A DNA stretch of 64,000 nt from [Phialemoniopsis] sp. UDSM-2020. Lineage: Eukaryota; Ascomycota; Sordariomycetes; Thyridiales; Thyridiaceae. Both the position numbers and the translations under genes were made by a program. Under the pieces are notes generated by a model. It did not search any database. It saw only the letters and a program-made list of their open reading frames with translations, and was not told where the DNA came from. This document shows positions 49,913 through 62,400 of the stretch, piece by piece. The first letter of the stretch is position 1. The number at the start of each line of letters is the position of its first letter. The stretch is from positions 611,501-675,500 of the forward strand of contig JAEILZ010000009.1 in NCBI GenBank assembly GCA_018873225.1, read 5' to 3'.

Positions 49913-51477
49913 TTACCGCTTGCTCTTCTTGCCGGCCTTGGCTTTGCCATTGGCTCCCTTGGCAGGCACAGCCAAGGTGGCCGGTACCGGCTCAGCCTCG
50001 TCATCGTCAAAAACAACAGCGCCATCGCCGTTGCTCTCGCCGTAGACCTCCTTCTCCAGACCCCTGGCGGCGTCCCAGCCGGCCTTCTCAGCCAGCGTGA
50101 CGTTGCTCAGGCGGCGCAGGGCGCTTTCGTCGTCCTTGCTGTCCGACGTGGCGATGGCCTTGCTCTTCTTGCTGGCGCGCGCGTTCTCGGCCGTGCTACG
50201 GCGGATGTACGAGGCGATGAAGAAGCTGACAAAGAGGTAGGTCAGGGGCGCCAGGTAGAGCACGTTGAGCCAGATGGCGAAGGTCTGGCTCGCCGTGGTG
50301 ATGCAGGGCACGACCTTTTGCGCGTAGGTGAACTCCTCCGTGGCGGCGGTGGCGGCGGGCTGCGAGGCCGCGGGGGCGATGGGCTGGGCGACCTTGGATG
50401 CGGCACCGAGGATCAGGTTCTTGATGTTATCAATGAGCGCTGGCTGCTCGGCGGCCGGGGCGGAGGCACCGGTCGTGGTGTTCTGGGTGACCTTGATGGC
50501 GACGGGAATGGTGTAGGAGACGAAGGAGTGGGCCATGGCGTACGAGGCGCCGACGAGGAACTGGGTGATCTGCATGGTGGTGAGGGAGCGTTTGATGAGC
50601 ATGGGAACCCTGATGTTGAAGGCCGTGACGGTGTAGTAGGTGTACTGTTGGTCACAGTCAGTATACACTGGTTTCAAACCTGGATAGCGCAACACCAGGC
50701 GCAAAGACGTACCATCATGGCGTGAATGCCCGAGTTCACAAAACAGAACATCCAGATCGGGGCGCTCATGTAGCGCATCCCGGCCCACATGCACATCATG
50801 GCGCCGGCGTGGTGGTAGGTCTGCAGAGTCGAGCTGAACTTGCCCTTGGCCAGGATGATGAAGGTATCGAGGACCTCATAGAACTTGCTCAGGTAGAAGA
50901 TCCAGCCGTAGAAGGCCAGTCCCTCGTTCCACATGCGGCCGGGCTGGGTGCGGCTAGGGTCGAGGCCGGCAGTGGCGCCGTAGGCGTAGCTCTCCCATTG
51001 GTTTGTGTCCTCGTTGTAATAAGCAGAGTTGCCAAGTCCCGGAGCGCCGTTGAGCTTGCAGAAGCTGTCGACGGTTCCGGCCAGTCCAGTCGGGGCCATG
51101 GGGCTCACGATACTGCGGCGCAGGGCGCCGAGCATGCCCCAGAAGGTCCATGCAGAGTAGACGGCAAGGAAGACATTGTGGAGGACGACAAACCAGTTGA
51201 AGGTCTTGGTCTTGCTGATGCCCCAGGGCCTCTTGTTGGTCGACTTGTTGTACTTGTTGAGGGCCTTGGCGGTGATGGCGTAGACAGTGGCAATGGTCAG
51301 GGGAACCTTGGGGTCGAGAAGCGCCGTGTAAATATGATCGGGAATCTCGAAGGGAGGAGCAAAGGCCGTGGAGCCCGGGGGCGGAGGAGGAATGAAAGCC
51401 GGGCTCGCAGGAGGCGGGAAGAAGTTGAAGAGGGATGAGGAAGGCAAGGTTGCCATGACCGGAGGTGCGGCAGCCAT
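49913..51477 (-). CDS. ELO-family fatty-acid elongase (3-ketoacyl-CoA synthase)
   Basis: Condenses malonyl-CoA with a long-chain acyl-CoA in the ER, feeding very-long-chain acyl groups to sphingolipids. Exons on the minus strand: 51477-50713 and 50644-49913 (498 aa, long for the family because of extra termini). The first 45 residues are Pro/Ala/Ser-rich. The signature KFYEVLDT is at 198-205. The histidine box is LQTYHHAG with His 222-223, so the first His of the usual HxxHH is Gln (QxxHH). NSGIHAMMYTYYT crosses the exon junction. Several hydrophobic helices follow. The C-terminal 100 residues are charged (KKSKAIATSDSKDDES) and end KKSKR, a lysine-rich ER-retrieval-like tail. QxxHH is known from some PUFA-type and fungal elongases. 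The substrate is not determinable here. Confidence 0.92.
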
Positions 51478-54400
51478 TGTGAGACGATAGGGCTGAAACC
51501 GTTGCTCTGAATGTGTTGAAAGGTGAAAATAGACCTGCCAGAAACTCGACAGGACCAAACTATCGTCAATTGACCCTGGAAAAGGGAATTTGAGAGTCTG
51601 AGAAAAGTTGTCGCAGTTATGCGACTGGGCACACGACACACGCCGAGGCTGGTGGGGCGCCGAGCTCAACAAAAGATGATCTCGAGCTTTGGATCTGCCT
51701 CTTGCCCGAGCCGGTGACGCAGATTGTGAGGTAAGGTGTTCAAAACGTGGTAATATGGAAATACCAATATGCAAACACAAAAAGGAAGAGGTTTGTCTGT
51801 CTGGGACCCTTTGAAACCTAAACGTCTAAAGGAAAGGAAGGTTGAGAGAGGGAGACTTGATAAATGGAAGGTATGTATAAGTGCGGGTCAGAAGCACGGA
51901 GGCGTCGGCAGGAAGCAGATCAACCTGGACCCCGGGTTTTAAAGGGTTCTTGAGATGCCTATTTGTACAAGATAGATGGGTCCCGAGTAGTTACTTCGTA
52001 AAGATTATTCTCTGGACTGTCTCCCCTTTCCTACCGTTACGGAGGACTGCTGCCAAACTCGGCAACTGGGCATGCAGAAAAAAAAGGACGATGCCATACA
52101 AAATACAGGGTCCTGGCCGGCCTGTGGGGAAAGATATTGAGAATGACCAGGGCATGGAAAGAGGCGAGATCCACTTGACGGCCACCCGCTCGCACGACAG
52201 ACCCGCGGCACTACGCAGGTGCTGATGCTCGGTCGTGTTGAAGCGTGCCGAATTTCGCTTCAGCGACCAACGACGACGACGATTCTAGAGGAAATACATG
52301 TACATAGAGACATGTGAACCCACGTGGATGATGCTTGCTTATCAGGACGACCCGAGATGGCTCAGATATGGGTGGGACTGTGGATCACGAAATGCCGTTT
52401 GCATACAAACGGTATGAAACATGATCACCAGGAAAACAAGTCCCGACGGGCATGCTGAGGTCCGCCTCTGAAAGCAATGCATTCTTGATTGATGCGGTGA
52501 AAAGGAGTCGATGAATGTTGGAACGACATACGTAGAATTATCCTGTAACCGGATGCACGTCAGGTCTCGGCGGCGAAGTGGATTGTAGGAAAAGGAGATG
52601 CTAAAGCAGGCAGTCGGAAACCAAGACAGTTTTGTTGGGAAAAGTCTAGGGTAGCCAACCAGAGCGCCGGGACAAGACCGCCACCGCCGTCCAGTCGGGA
52701 TGGTGCTGCATCTGCTCTACTCTAGCCTCAGAAGAAGGACGACTGGAAAGCCCTGCCATATTCATTTGTCTTATGAATTTTCCCTGGGCAGAAGCAATTC
52801 GGCATTTAGAACAACTGCCTAATTCAACCTACCTACGCTATCTCGCTCCTTGTGGATGGGACGGATAGATTAACATCTCGGATAGAAATCAAGCTGTGCC
52901 AGAAGCGAAGAGCCTCAAGCAGGGGACTTGGGATGTCCCAGCGAGACGAAAGAAAGAAAAAGTCCCTGGTGTTACCTAAAAGGGACGCCAGCACCGCCCG
53001 AGAGAGCAGACCCTGGGAGGCGATGGAGTCCAAGACCGCCCCGCATCGCCCCCGGTCCTCAACAAACTCGGCATCACATTCGCCCAGGCGCACGCACGCC
53101 TTTCAGCGGCTGTCACAAGCCAAAAAAAACACAAAGGGAAAAAAAAGAAAAAGAGCCCACGGCCATCGGCGGACTGGCCTCGTCTCGACAATTGCTTTAT
53201 CGACTTGATGGCAACACATGCCTTAATACCGACAAGATGAGATTCCCTTCTCTTGTTCTTTTTACCAAGAAAAAAAAAACCCCGAGACAACTGTAGAAAG
53301 AACACCAGTCCAGTTTAACAGATTATTGTCCTGTAAGTGCCTCATTCCGTTCGGTAGGTAGCTCTCAGCCCATTGGAAAGACCATGCCTTGCAGTGGAAG
53401 CTTTGACGATGAAGTTCACTGGGCTGTCCTTCATGATTGGATGCCTGGCCGAAGCAGGAATTAGTTACGGCCAAGCCTGCCACAATGAACCTCCAATGCC
53501 TCACAATGGTACAGCAAAGACCAGCAACTATCCATGCTTCGACTCTTCCTTTTTGATTTTTGCTTCAGCTCCAGTGACACTCGCAATGATCTGATCATAA
53601 TGGAAACCACTACCTAGGGAGGTAGTACATAGTACGTACATATGAGCACTTGCTCGCCAAATGAGGAAATCGCGACCTACCACCGTCACGCAAATTCCTA
53701 TCCTCTCATTCAAAGGCATCTTCATGGCAGGAATGAGAGAGGTAAGGAAGAGCTGAGGTAATCACAAGCCCTTGAGCTGCACGAGCTGAAAGAAGGTTAT
53801 TCTTCCTCCTATCGCCAACAAACCGAGGCTGACCTGAGCTTCCCCGCATTCTGGGATGGCCCCCAATTGTCAATGACACCCATTGAAGGTCTCTGTTTGG
53901 CTGGCTCGCGTGTAACACAGACCCAGACATGCAGCCAGGCCCATCCGTCCCTCGTCCCGGTGCGCAAACGTCACCTTATTGAGTAAGTGATCATTGCCTA
54001 CTCGCTTGGATCGACTCACCTCGAAAAGATCAATTCCGAAGGTGGCTGCCGTCGTCCCATTAGCCTTCCCAGGCCTTCCCTTTGCCGGGCCTGAGGGGAG
54101 CGAGCACACAGAGGCGTCGTGCCAACGGATGAGAAAGCCTACCCATAATCAAGATGTTCGTCAATCGCAGCCACATATTGTTCAATTTCGAACAAACGTG
54201 GCCAGCCGAGACATTCCAACAGCCTTTGCCACAGGATTGAAGGTTTCCACCCATTGTCCTTTTTGCCCACTTCACTCCACGTCTGCAAAGTGACAGCATG
54301 GGGTATTGTCCTTTTTTAGCGGCCTTCAGCAGCCCGCAGCACTCTCTTAAGCTCGTAAGCCATTCCCGATCAGGCCTCGCGATCCCCACACACAACGCAC

Positions 54401-54749
54401 GACGCCGGTAGACGCCCGTCTCCAATTGCTCCGAGTGGAGGAGAGGGGCGCGCCCGCCCGTTTGTCCTTTTTGGAGCTCTGATCTTCATTTCTTCGCGAT
54501 AGCCTGCACCGTAAGAGGCAGACTTGGGTCTCATGTCGTCTTCAGCTCCTTGTAGGCTAGCTCTCATGGTCCTGCACCCGTGTTGTCCGGCTCACCTGCC
54601 CTGGTGCGAGCTGCCCAGACGCGGTAGGTCATATATATATCATGACCGTGCGACCCCTCACCCTTTGGCTCTTGCACTAGACCTCATTGCTTCCTGGATA
54701 CCTGTGACAGTAGATGTGAAGCTCTTGCACACACCCACAGCGTGCGGCC
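51478..54749. other. 3.3-kb divergent spacer between elongase and fatty alcohol oxidase
   Basis: Contains the elongase leader or promoter (left) and that of the oxidase (right), including a TATATATAT stretch at 54631-54640 about 110 bp before the oxidase ATG. Between the two, an ATG at 54642 opens a 12-codon frame that would be a short uORF if transcribed. A 62-codon frame at 53409-53594 starts with a hydrophobic segment. Confidence 0.5.
54631..54640 (+). promoter_or_regulatory. TATA-like element upstream of the fatty alcohol oxidase gene
   Basis: A pure AT alternating decamer about 110 bp before the start codon at 54750, in otherwise mixed sequence. Position and composition fit a core promoter; no transcript data are available. 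Confidence 0.4.
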
Positions 54750-57359
54750 ATGTCTCCCTCCACCTACTCACTATACTATGTCCCGGACACGGCTCCCCTG
54801 GCCGACCTCAAAGCTCCGACCCCTCCGCCTCTGGCTGCGGCACCCACGATAGACTTTTGGAATGAGACGCAATGGAAGGTGCTGCTGTCTCTGCTCGACG
54901 CCGCCGTCCCGTCCATCGTGGACGAGTCGGAGGTAACAAACAAGTTTGACCAGCACAAGCTTTCCCCGTCGGAGTACTCCAGCGCCGCCGCCAAAGCCCA
55001 GACGTCTGTGCAGATGAAGCCCAGTTCGAAATTGTTCAAGGCGTACCTGCAAGAGAGGGCGCTTGACAACCCGGCTTTTGTGGACAACCTGAAGAGAACC
55101 CTGAACAACCTGCCAGGCAAGCTGAAGAACGATCTGGGAGGTGTCCTCTCGCTGCTCTCGTAAGTCATCCCCGGTTATATAGCTTCCTCGCATGCTTGTT
55201 CGTCAAAATCGTTCGCCCTAACACGAGCGCTCTTCGCTGCAGGTCCAAAGCCGGTGCCTTCGTCCTGACCGGCTACTGCACCCCGGTACAAGAGCAGCCC
55301 ATCCACATCCGCGAGGCCATCATCGCGTCATGGCTCAAGTCCTGGATGGGCACACTCCGCGGCCTCGGCAAGTCCATCACCATGGTCGCCCAGGTCGCCT
55401 ACCTCGAGGCGTCACCCCTCTTCAAGGAGATCACGGGCTACCCGGACGTGCCCGTCGACTGGAAGGCCGGCCCGCACTTTGAGTACACCTTCCTACAGTT
55501 CCCCGCCGCAGACGAGCCGGCCGTCATCGAGACCGACGTCGTCATCGTCGGCTCCGGCTGCGGCGGCGCTGTCGCCGCCAAGACGCTCGCCGAGGCGGGC
55601 CACCGCGTCGTCGTCGTCGACAAGGGCTACTACTTCCCGCCCTCGCAGCTGCCTATGCCCCAAGAAGAAGCTACTCGCTACATGTACGAGAACGGCGGCT
55701 TCGTCGCCACCGAGAACAACTCGGTCAGCGCCGTGGCCGGCGCCTGCTGGGGCGGCGGCGGCGCCGTCAACTGGGCCGTCTGCCTGCAGACGCAGGGGTT
55801 CGTGCGGCGCGAGTGGGCGCGCAAGGACGGCCTGACCTTCTTCGAGACGCAAGAGTTCCAGGACTCGCTCGACCGCGTGTGCGACTTCATGGGCGCCACG
55901 GACGAGGGGCTCCGGCACAGCCACAAGGCGCGCGTGCTGCTCGACGGCGCGCGCAAGCTGGGCTGGCACGCCAAGGCGACGCCGCACAACTCGGGCGGCA
56001 AGGAGCACTACTGCGGCCACTGCCACCTCGGGTGCGGCAGCGCCGAGAAGCAGGGCACCGTGGTGAGCTGGCTGCCCGCGGCGCAGCGGGCGGGCGCGCA
56101 GTTCATCGAGGGCTTCCACGCCGAGCGGGTCGTGTTTGACGAGGGCGGCAAGCGGGCCACGGGCGTCGTGGGCCGGTGGACGTCGCGGGACGGCAAGGGC
56201 GGCGTCAGCGGGCCCTTGTCGGAGAGGAGGACGCGCGAGGTCGAGATCCGGGCCAAGAAGGTGATTGTGTCGAGCGGCACAATGTGGAGTCCTCTGCTCC
56301 TGATGAAGAGCGGTATCAAGGTGAGTATTTTCCCCTTACATCTTCAGTGGTGAGGGACATGCAATTGCTAACCAGACCGCACGCAGAACCGAAACCTCGG
56401 CCAGAACCTCCATATACACCCGTGCAACTTTGTCAATGCCTACTATGAGGAGGAGACCCGACCCTGGGAAGGTGAGTTTGGGACAGCTGCCCTTCTTATA
56501 CAGTAGCCAGCTGACGAGTCCACTTTGCAGGCGCGCCAATCACCGCGGTATGCACAGATTTCGAGAACCTGGACGGGCAGGGCCACGGCGTCAAGCTCGA
56601 GTCGACGTGTATGCTGGTAAGCGATGTCCCGGGCGGCGGCCGACGAATTGCCCAGATAGCCTATTCCCCCTCCCTCCCCCACAGTAAACCGGCAACCCGT
56701 CATTGTTCCATCCGCTAACATGAAGGAAAAAACAGCCTTACACGGCATGGACCTGGATCCCCTGGCGCAGCGGCCTCGACTTCAAGCTCGCCGTCATGCG
56801 GTACCGGCACGCCGCCTCCTTCATCTCGATGGCGCGCGACCGCGACACGGGCTCCGTGTTCCCGGACCCCGTCACCGGCCGGCCCCGCATCAACTACAGC
56901 CCCTCGGCCTTCGACGCGGGCCACATGCTCGAGGGCTGCATCGCCCTGGCCAAGATGTGCTACATCACGGGCGCCACCGAGATCACCGTGCAGACCCCCG
57001 GCGTGGAGCCGTTTGTGCGCAGCAGCAGCACCACCGCCGGCTCCGCCGACAAGGACGGGGACCTCGGCGTCACGGACCCGGCGTTTGAAAAGTGGATCGA
57101 GCACGTCCGGCGCGTGGGCAACGCGGCGCCGGACTCGATGTACAGCTCGGCGCACCAGATGGGCACGTGCCGCATGAGCAGCCACGCCGGGGCCGGCGTG
57201 GTCGACCCCAAGGGTAAAGTGTGGGGCCGCGAGGCGCTGTACGTGGCCGACGCGAGCGTGTTCCCCAGCGCGAGCGGCGTCAACCCCATGGTGACCAACA
57301 TGGCGATCGCGGACCACATCGCGAGGGGCGTGGCGCGGGAGCTGGATGCGGAGAAGTAG
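54750..57359 (+). CDS. fao1: Long-chain fatty alcohol oxidase (GMC-type flavoprotein)
   Basis: Oxidises long-chain alcohols (omega-oxidation and alkane or wax use) to aldehydes with H2O2 release, probably in peroxisome or ER membranes. Five exons: 54750-55159, 55243-56320, 56387-56471, 56531-56616 and 56736-57359 (760 aa, normal for the family). All junctions keep frame. The N-terminal 230 residues contain the family-specific helical region. FAD motif VVIVGSGCGGAVAA at about 236-249. A Cys-rich stretch, HYCGHCHLGCGSAEKQG, is typical of FAO enzymes. The C-terminal GMC region carries the catalytic-type SSAHQMGTCRMS and the second FAD contact VADASVFPSASGVNPM. No SKL-like tail: it ends LDAEK. 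Confidence 0.93.
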
Positions 57360-57970
57360 GTTGTAGGATGACTGATGATGATTAGGGGAGGGGTATGACT
57401 GGGTGTTGTCAGCATCGTTTGGAGTGGTGTGCGTTTATGCTTGGGTGATGTAAAAAGAGATTGTGAGCGTGCGATATATCCTCTTAGTTACGTGGTTCTA
57501 CCTGTCTCCTCAGGAACTACGAATATGAATATGTTTAATCTACTTCTCATCCAGTTGCACCCCTTAGAGAGGTCAAGACACTGAGTGCCCATCATCGAAG
57601 CACACAGCTGGCTGTCCCTGATCGATGAGTAAAACACGGAGTGTAAGTGACATGCCTGTTCGCATACACATGAATGGTCCCGTCATCATAGCCGACTACA
57701 TGGACCGAGTTCCCCCAGTTTCGCTATGTATGTAAGTGGCATTTTTTGCAAGAGCGGACGACCACGTGCACGGCAAATCATGACTACACCTTGGGGGTGG
57801 CACTTCATATCGTCAAAAAGACTCTGTCGGTGCATGACAACTCTAGTCGACCGAAGCATCCGGATAGAACACACTCTTGCGCCCTTGGGGTCCCGTCATC
57901 ATCTCAACATACACCCCATCCCGTCCCGTGCTTAGTCGACACCAACCCCGTTGATGAGCAGACCTAGATG

Positions 57971-58021
57971 GATGTACTGTACATCGACCTTGCGAGAGCA
58001 GGTGCGATGTACTGTACATCG
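57971..58021. repeat. Pair of direct repeats, each a near-perfect palindrome
   Basis: GATGTACTGTACATCG occurs at 57971-57986 and 58006-58021. Each copy is an inverted repeat, GATGTAC-T-GTACATC, with a single central base. Start-to-start spacing is 35 bp. Two identical dyads in tandem suggest a protein-binding site, but their distance from genes (about 0.6 kb past the oxidase stop) leaves the role open. Confidence 0.6.
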
Positions 58022-60333
58022 TGGAGTTTGGCATGCACGCACAATCCTTGGCCCTGCGTGATGAAGCAGGTCCGCCTTCACCGACGTTGGATGTTGATAT
58101 AAGATGTTGGGCCTGAAAAGACGGCCTCGTTCAGCCTCGAATCGGGGCGGCGTCTGGGTCTGGTCAGTCAGCCCCCCTTTTGGGTTCGCACGAGCGGGCG
58201 GTTTGGTTCATGGTCCTGCCGCTCGACGAGCACGTTGCGGTCTAGTTCAGGGAGTCCAGGTCGTCCAGTAATGTCCTCAAAGTCGACTGCCGCTTTTTCA
58301 GGCAAGAGCCTCAACTAGGCAGTGTTGGTTGTCGTTGGGCAGTAGGACTTTTAGCGCAGTGAGCAGTGTTGTCGGTTTCCCAAGACGACAGCTGCGCCTG
58401 CGAGGCTGCAACATATTGTTAGAGAGGCCCCCTTTTCGATGATGCCGGCCAGATCGCGATGCCCAATCTCCGGGCTCGGCGTCGCCTTCTTCTCAAATTT
58501 GCAGCAGGAAATAGGCAGGAGATGTATGTCATCCGAGTAGAACATCCAGGGATCAATCTGTAAGCCAGGGCAGGCAGGCAGGCAGGCCTCTTCGTTCCCA
58601 TGCCACGGCCCTGCCGGCTCGGACTCGGCATCTCAGCAAAAAGGAAAAACCCATCCGAGCACAGCATGGGAGACAGAAAACGTCTTTCAAGGCTGCAGAT
58701 GCGAGTTAGTCCCTCCGCTCATCCGGCGATGCCTTCTCCCGCACGCAGGGTCGGATATATCACTGCCTAGAAACCTCCCTCACCCCGAACGAGCCGGGGC
58801 TTATACAGCAAGCGCAGTAGAAGCTTCCAGTGAATTGTTGTTTGGCCATGCACATGCATGCAAGGCACGCGCCACTCCCTCCCAACCAGAACTCACCACT
58901 GCTCCCCTTATGCGCCCCAACAGTCTTCCGCCGGGCACACCATTAGCCGGTATAGACGCTGACGGCGCGCGGAGAGAGAGACGCCCGAATACTACCTAGC
59001 CCGTCATGTCATCCCCCCGCACCAACGAAACAGGCAACGGCGTCACTGTTTGCGTCCTGCGGTCAGCCCGCTGCCCCAAACCTGGGTAAAAGGGGCTTAC
59101 ACAACCCATACTATACTGCAAAGGGAGGAAGAGGTGCTCTTTGCTGCCTCTCTGATGACTGTTGCGGCTGCGCGGGCTGACCGCATCTCGCATGCACCTA
59201 TGCATGCATGCGTGCCCGCAGATCCCGCGCCCGCCGTTGCGCACCGCTGCGGCGAAGGGGGGGCATACACCCCCTACAAAGTAGAGTGCGAGGGGGAGGC
59301 AGGGAAATACACCTTGCCAGGCTGACAGGATTGCTCACTGACCGCTGGGTCAAAAGTGCAGAAAAAATTGAAGCATATGCGGTGCATGAGAAGATGCGAA
59401 AAGGGGAAGCGCGAGGCTGCCGCGCCGCCGGTGACGGCCGAGACGGAAAAAGGAAATAGGCAGCCAGCAAGGGGCTATCGTCGTGTTTAATCTGACGCCC
59501 CTTCCGTGTGCCATCGCGCGGCTCTCATCTCACCTCACCTCACCTTCGAGGACTTTTGGGAAGAAAAAGGAGGCCAAAACATCGTCCAACGAGGAGGCGT
59601 CCCAAGCACCTCCGCAACAGTCGCAAAGGACGGGTGCCCGGACTGTCGGGTCGGTCGGACGCTGACCGGACGTGTTGGCTGGAAACGGGATACCGGGAGA
59701 TTCTTATTTTTCCTTTTTCTCGTATTTGGGTCCAATCGTGCTGACAGCCTTTTTGGAACGGCAACCTGCCCCAACCCCTTGGAGTTGGGACATATTGAGC
59801 AGCTGCGTAACACAAAATAAATGAGAGAAGAAGAAAAAAAGCTTGCCTGATCGACTGAAGGGTCGTAGAAGTGCCAGAGCCTATTGGATCGCAGCACGAG
59901 ACAATTCCTTCGCACGACTTCTAGAACAGTTACACACAACACACTCTGCTTCACAGTCGAAACTCCGTAATCCGGACCCAAAGACACAGGAGAGTTATGT
60001 TGTCAGCGTCTTCCCCCTTCCCACCACCCACGTGCGATCCGAACATGCCGAGGGTCTCACCTATTTTCTGCTCTCCCAGCAGGAGGAAAGGGGAGGTACC
60101 AGGTAACTATCCCCGATGTCGTGCCCTCTCTGACACAATAATGCTGCTGCTGTACCACCGCCACCCCGCTCCTCTCGTGTAAGACAAGAAGACAGCAGCA
60201 GCGGGTGATTTTGCCAAAAGCGGGCAACAGTCTCGTCTCGTCCCTTTGCCGGCCGCAGTTCGGAGGCAGGTGGTCTCGGATTGCTGATACCACCTGCCCT
60301 CCTCAATACGGGAATCGTGTATCACCGAGTTGC

Positions 60334-60352
60334 GTGTGTGTGTGTGTGTGTG
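60334..60352. repeat. GT dinucleotide microsatellite
   Basis: About nine GT units in the gene-poor spacer. Confidence 0.9.
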
Positions 60353-62400
60353 TTGCGGTGCTGAAGAACTCCCTCCCGTTCATGCTTGGGGTAACAGTAT
60401 CGCGCGGGTTTCGTCGGCACATGCTTTGCTGGCCGCGCGCGTGCGTGCGTTCGTGCAGGTGCACAGCCACGATGAAAAACTTTGGAAGAATTAACCATGC
60501 AATACTCTAGAACCAGAACTGTGCGCATCCAATTATACCGTCACCATGTGCATGCGGTGACGAGTGGGTGTCTACACCGGCGGCGAGTGAAACGGTTCCG
60601 TTATGAGACAAGTCACCCACCACCAAACACGGTCACGTATAGCAAAGCCACAGAACGCAAAGGCCCCCAGCCGGCAGTTATTTTTTTTGACAACGGTTGC
60701 TTTTTTGTTAATTTCTGTTATTTGCTCAGATTAACTACTAAGGACAAAAACCAGTGTGACGCAATGGTCCAAACACTGTTTTCTCGGTGTGCCCGCAGAG
60801 GGGGTGTGCAGCAGCCGCCAGGGCCGGGACACCGCCTCTGATCCACCACTTGAGAACTTTCCTGCATCTCATGCCAGATCCCCAGGGAGGATACCAGAGC
60901 CTGCACGGCAGGTCTGCTCCATATTCCCTGGGTGGCGCGCCTTCGTCACTTCTGCGGATGATGTTGTAGATGAGTACCGCTCCCGCATAAGGACTGTCGG
61001 CATGTGGTGAGATGTTGCCACATTTTGCCGGCTCTGCCACTTTCCCTGATGACTGCCCCTTTGTGACTCGTGTAGAAACCCGTGACAAGAAACAAGTCGA
61101 TGCAGGAGTAGCCATCCGTCGATAAGAGTCCCTGTCTAGCAGTGAACGGTATATCTCGAGATAGGCTACTAGCACCGACCTGCGTCGTGTCAGGGTCGGA
61201 GTCATCAAAGGGGCGAAGCCGCGGGGGAAGCTGACGTGGCAGAGGTCACGGCGAAGAACGACGAATAAAGGGGCCCCTTGCATCTCCCTGTCCAGCAGTC
61301 ATGCCACAGTACGGGTGCCCGGCCTTTTTCTTCATGTCGGTTCAGTTGGATTCCCACCTCGCTCCAGATCCCATCTGCGTCCGGCGGTGCCGGCAGGTAA
61401 TCTGAGCGGAGCAGACGCCTTGGTCCCGTCGACAACCAGTGTCTGCCGGCGAGAGCCCATACCTGACAGACCCTCGCCGGCTACGGATGATTCGTATTTT
61501 CGTGTCGAGCCTTGAAGTAATGCGCCATGTCGGATCCGGTCCGAGCATGAACACATCCGATAAAACCGTAACTAGCTTTGGCCGGTTTCGCGAAGAAGAT
61601 TGACGTCTAACATCAAGTCGTAATCGATCTCGTTCGTTTGTCGAAAGTCGTTATTAAGCTCATTAGGTTCCTTTCGTAGTCGTCAAGTTCGTGGATCATC
61701 CATAAGACAGGGTGAAAAAAGAGATTAAACCAAGGCTGAGGGAGAAAAAGGAAATCCTGAAGCGAGTGCGTCGTGGTCAATACGACCATTATGCGTGTAG
61801 GGTATCTCTGAAGAAAAAGAGCCTCTTTATGCCGTGTACTCCGAGGAATTTGTTAAAAAAAAAAAAGAAAAATCCAGAAATCTGTCCCGGTTTGCCTGCC
61901 GAGCGGCGATGGTGCATTGCTGCGATGTCCTCTTTGTATAGCGAACAGATAGAGAGAAAATGTAAAGAAAAAGGACCTCCTGTATATACCCAGCTGTAAA
62001 TGCAACAAGTACCCGCCCAGGACCCAGCCATGATGAGGTGATATGAAACAGCTTATTGACCGAGCTTGCGGGTGTGGTGACGAGGTCGAGTAGCCTCGGG
62101 ACGAAATAGAGAAAACAATGACGGCGCTCGCTTGCTAACAGGAAATGAGAGGAAAACAAACAAAGGAGACGGAGATTAATTTCGGGCCAAGATGAGTTGA
62201 GTTCGTCGAGTGCCGCTCCGCTGATGCTGTGCCCAACGCCGTGAATGTGATGCTTCTCTATGCCGCTGTGCAAAACGCCGTACAGGGGTGGGTATATAGT
62301 GTGACATGTAGCAATGGACCTCTCTCGCGACAGAGACCGGGATGATCTAGGAGGTTGTGACAACCGGGTAGCTTGTGCTAGTCGTGGCTGGCGGTGATTG

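Larger units (their letters stand above)
57360..62400. other. 5-kb gene-poor spacer
   Basis: No gene supported. It holds two copies of a 16-bp dyad (57971-57986 and 58006-58021), a GGCA repeat near 58567-58586, a GT microsatellite at 60334-60352 and A-runs near 61856-61867. A 181-codon ATG-initiated frame at 60738-61283 (-) lacks codon bias. Confidence 0.5.

Noticed and set aside
60738..61283. 181-codon ATG-initiated open frame on the minus strand
   Set aside because: Composition is unlike the real genes here, with no domain and no conserved-looking motif.
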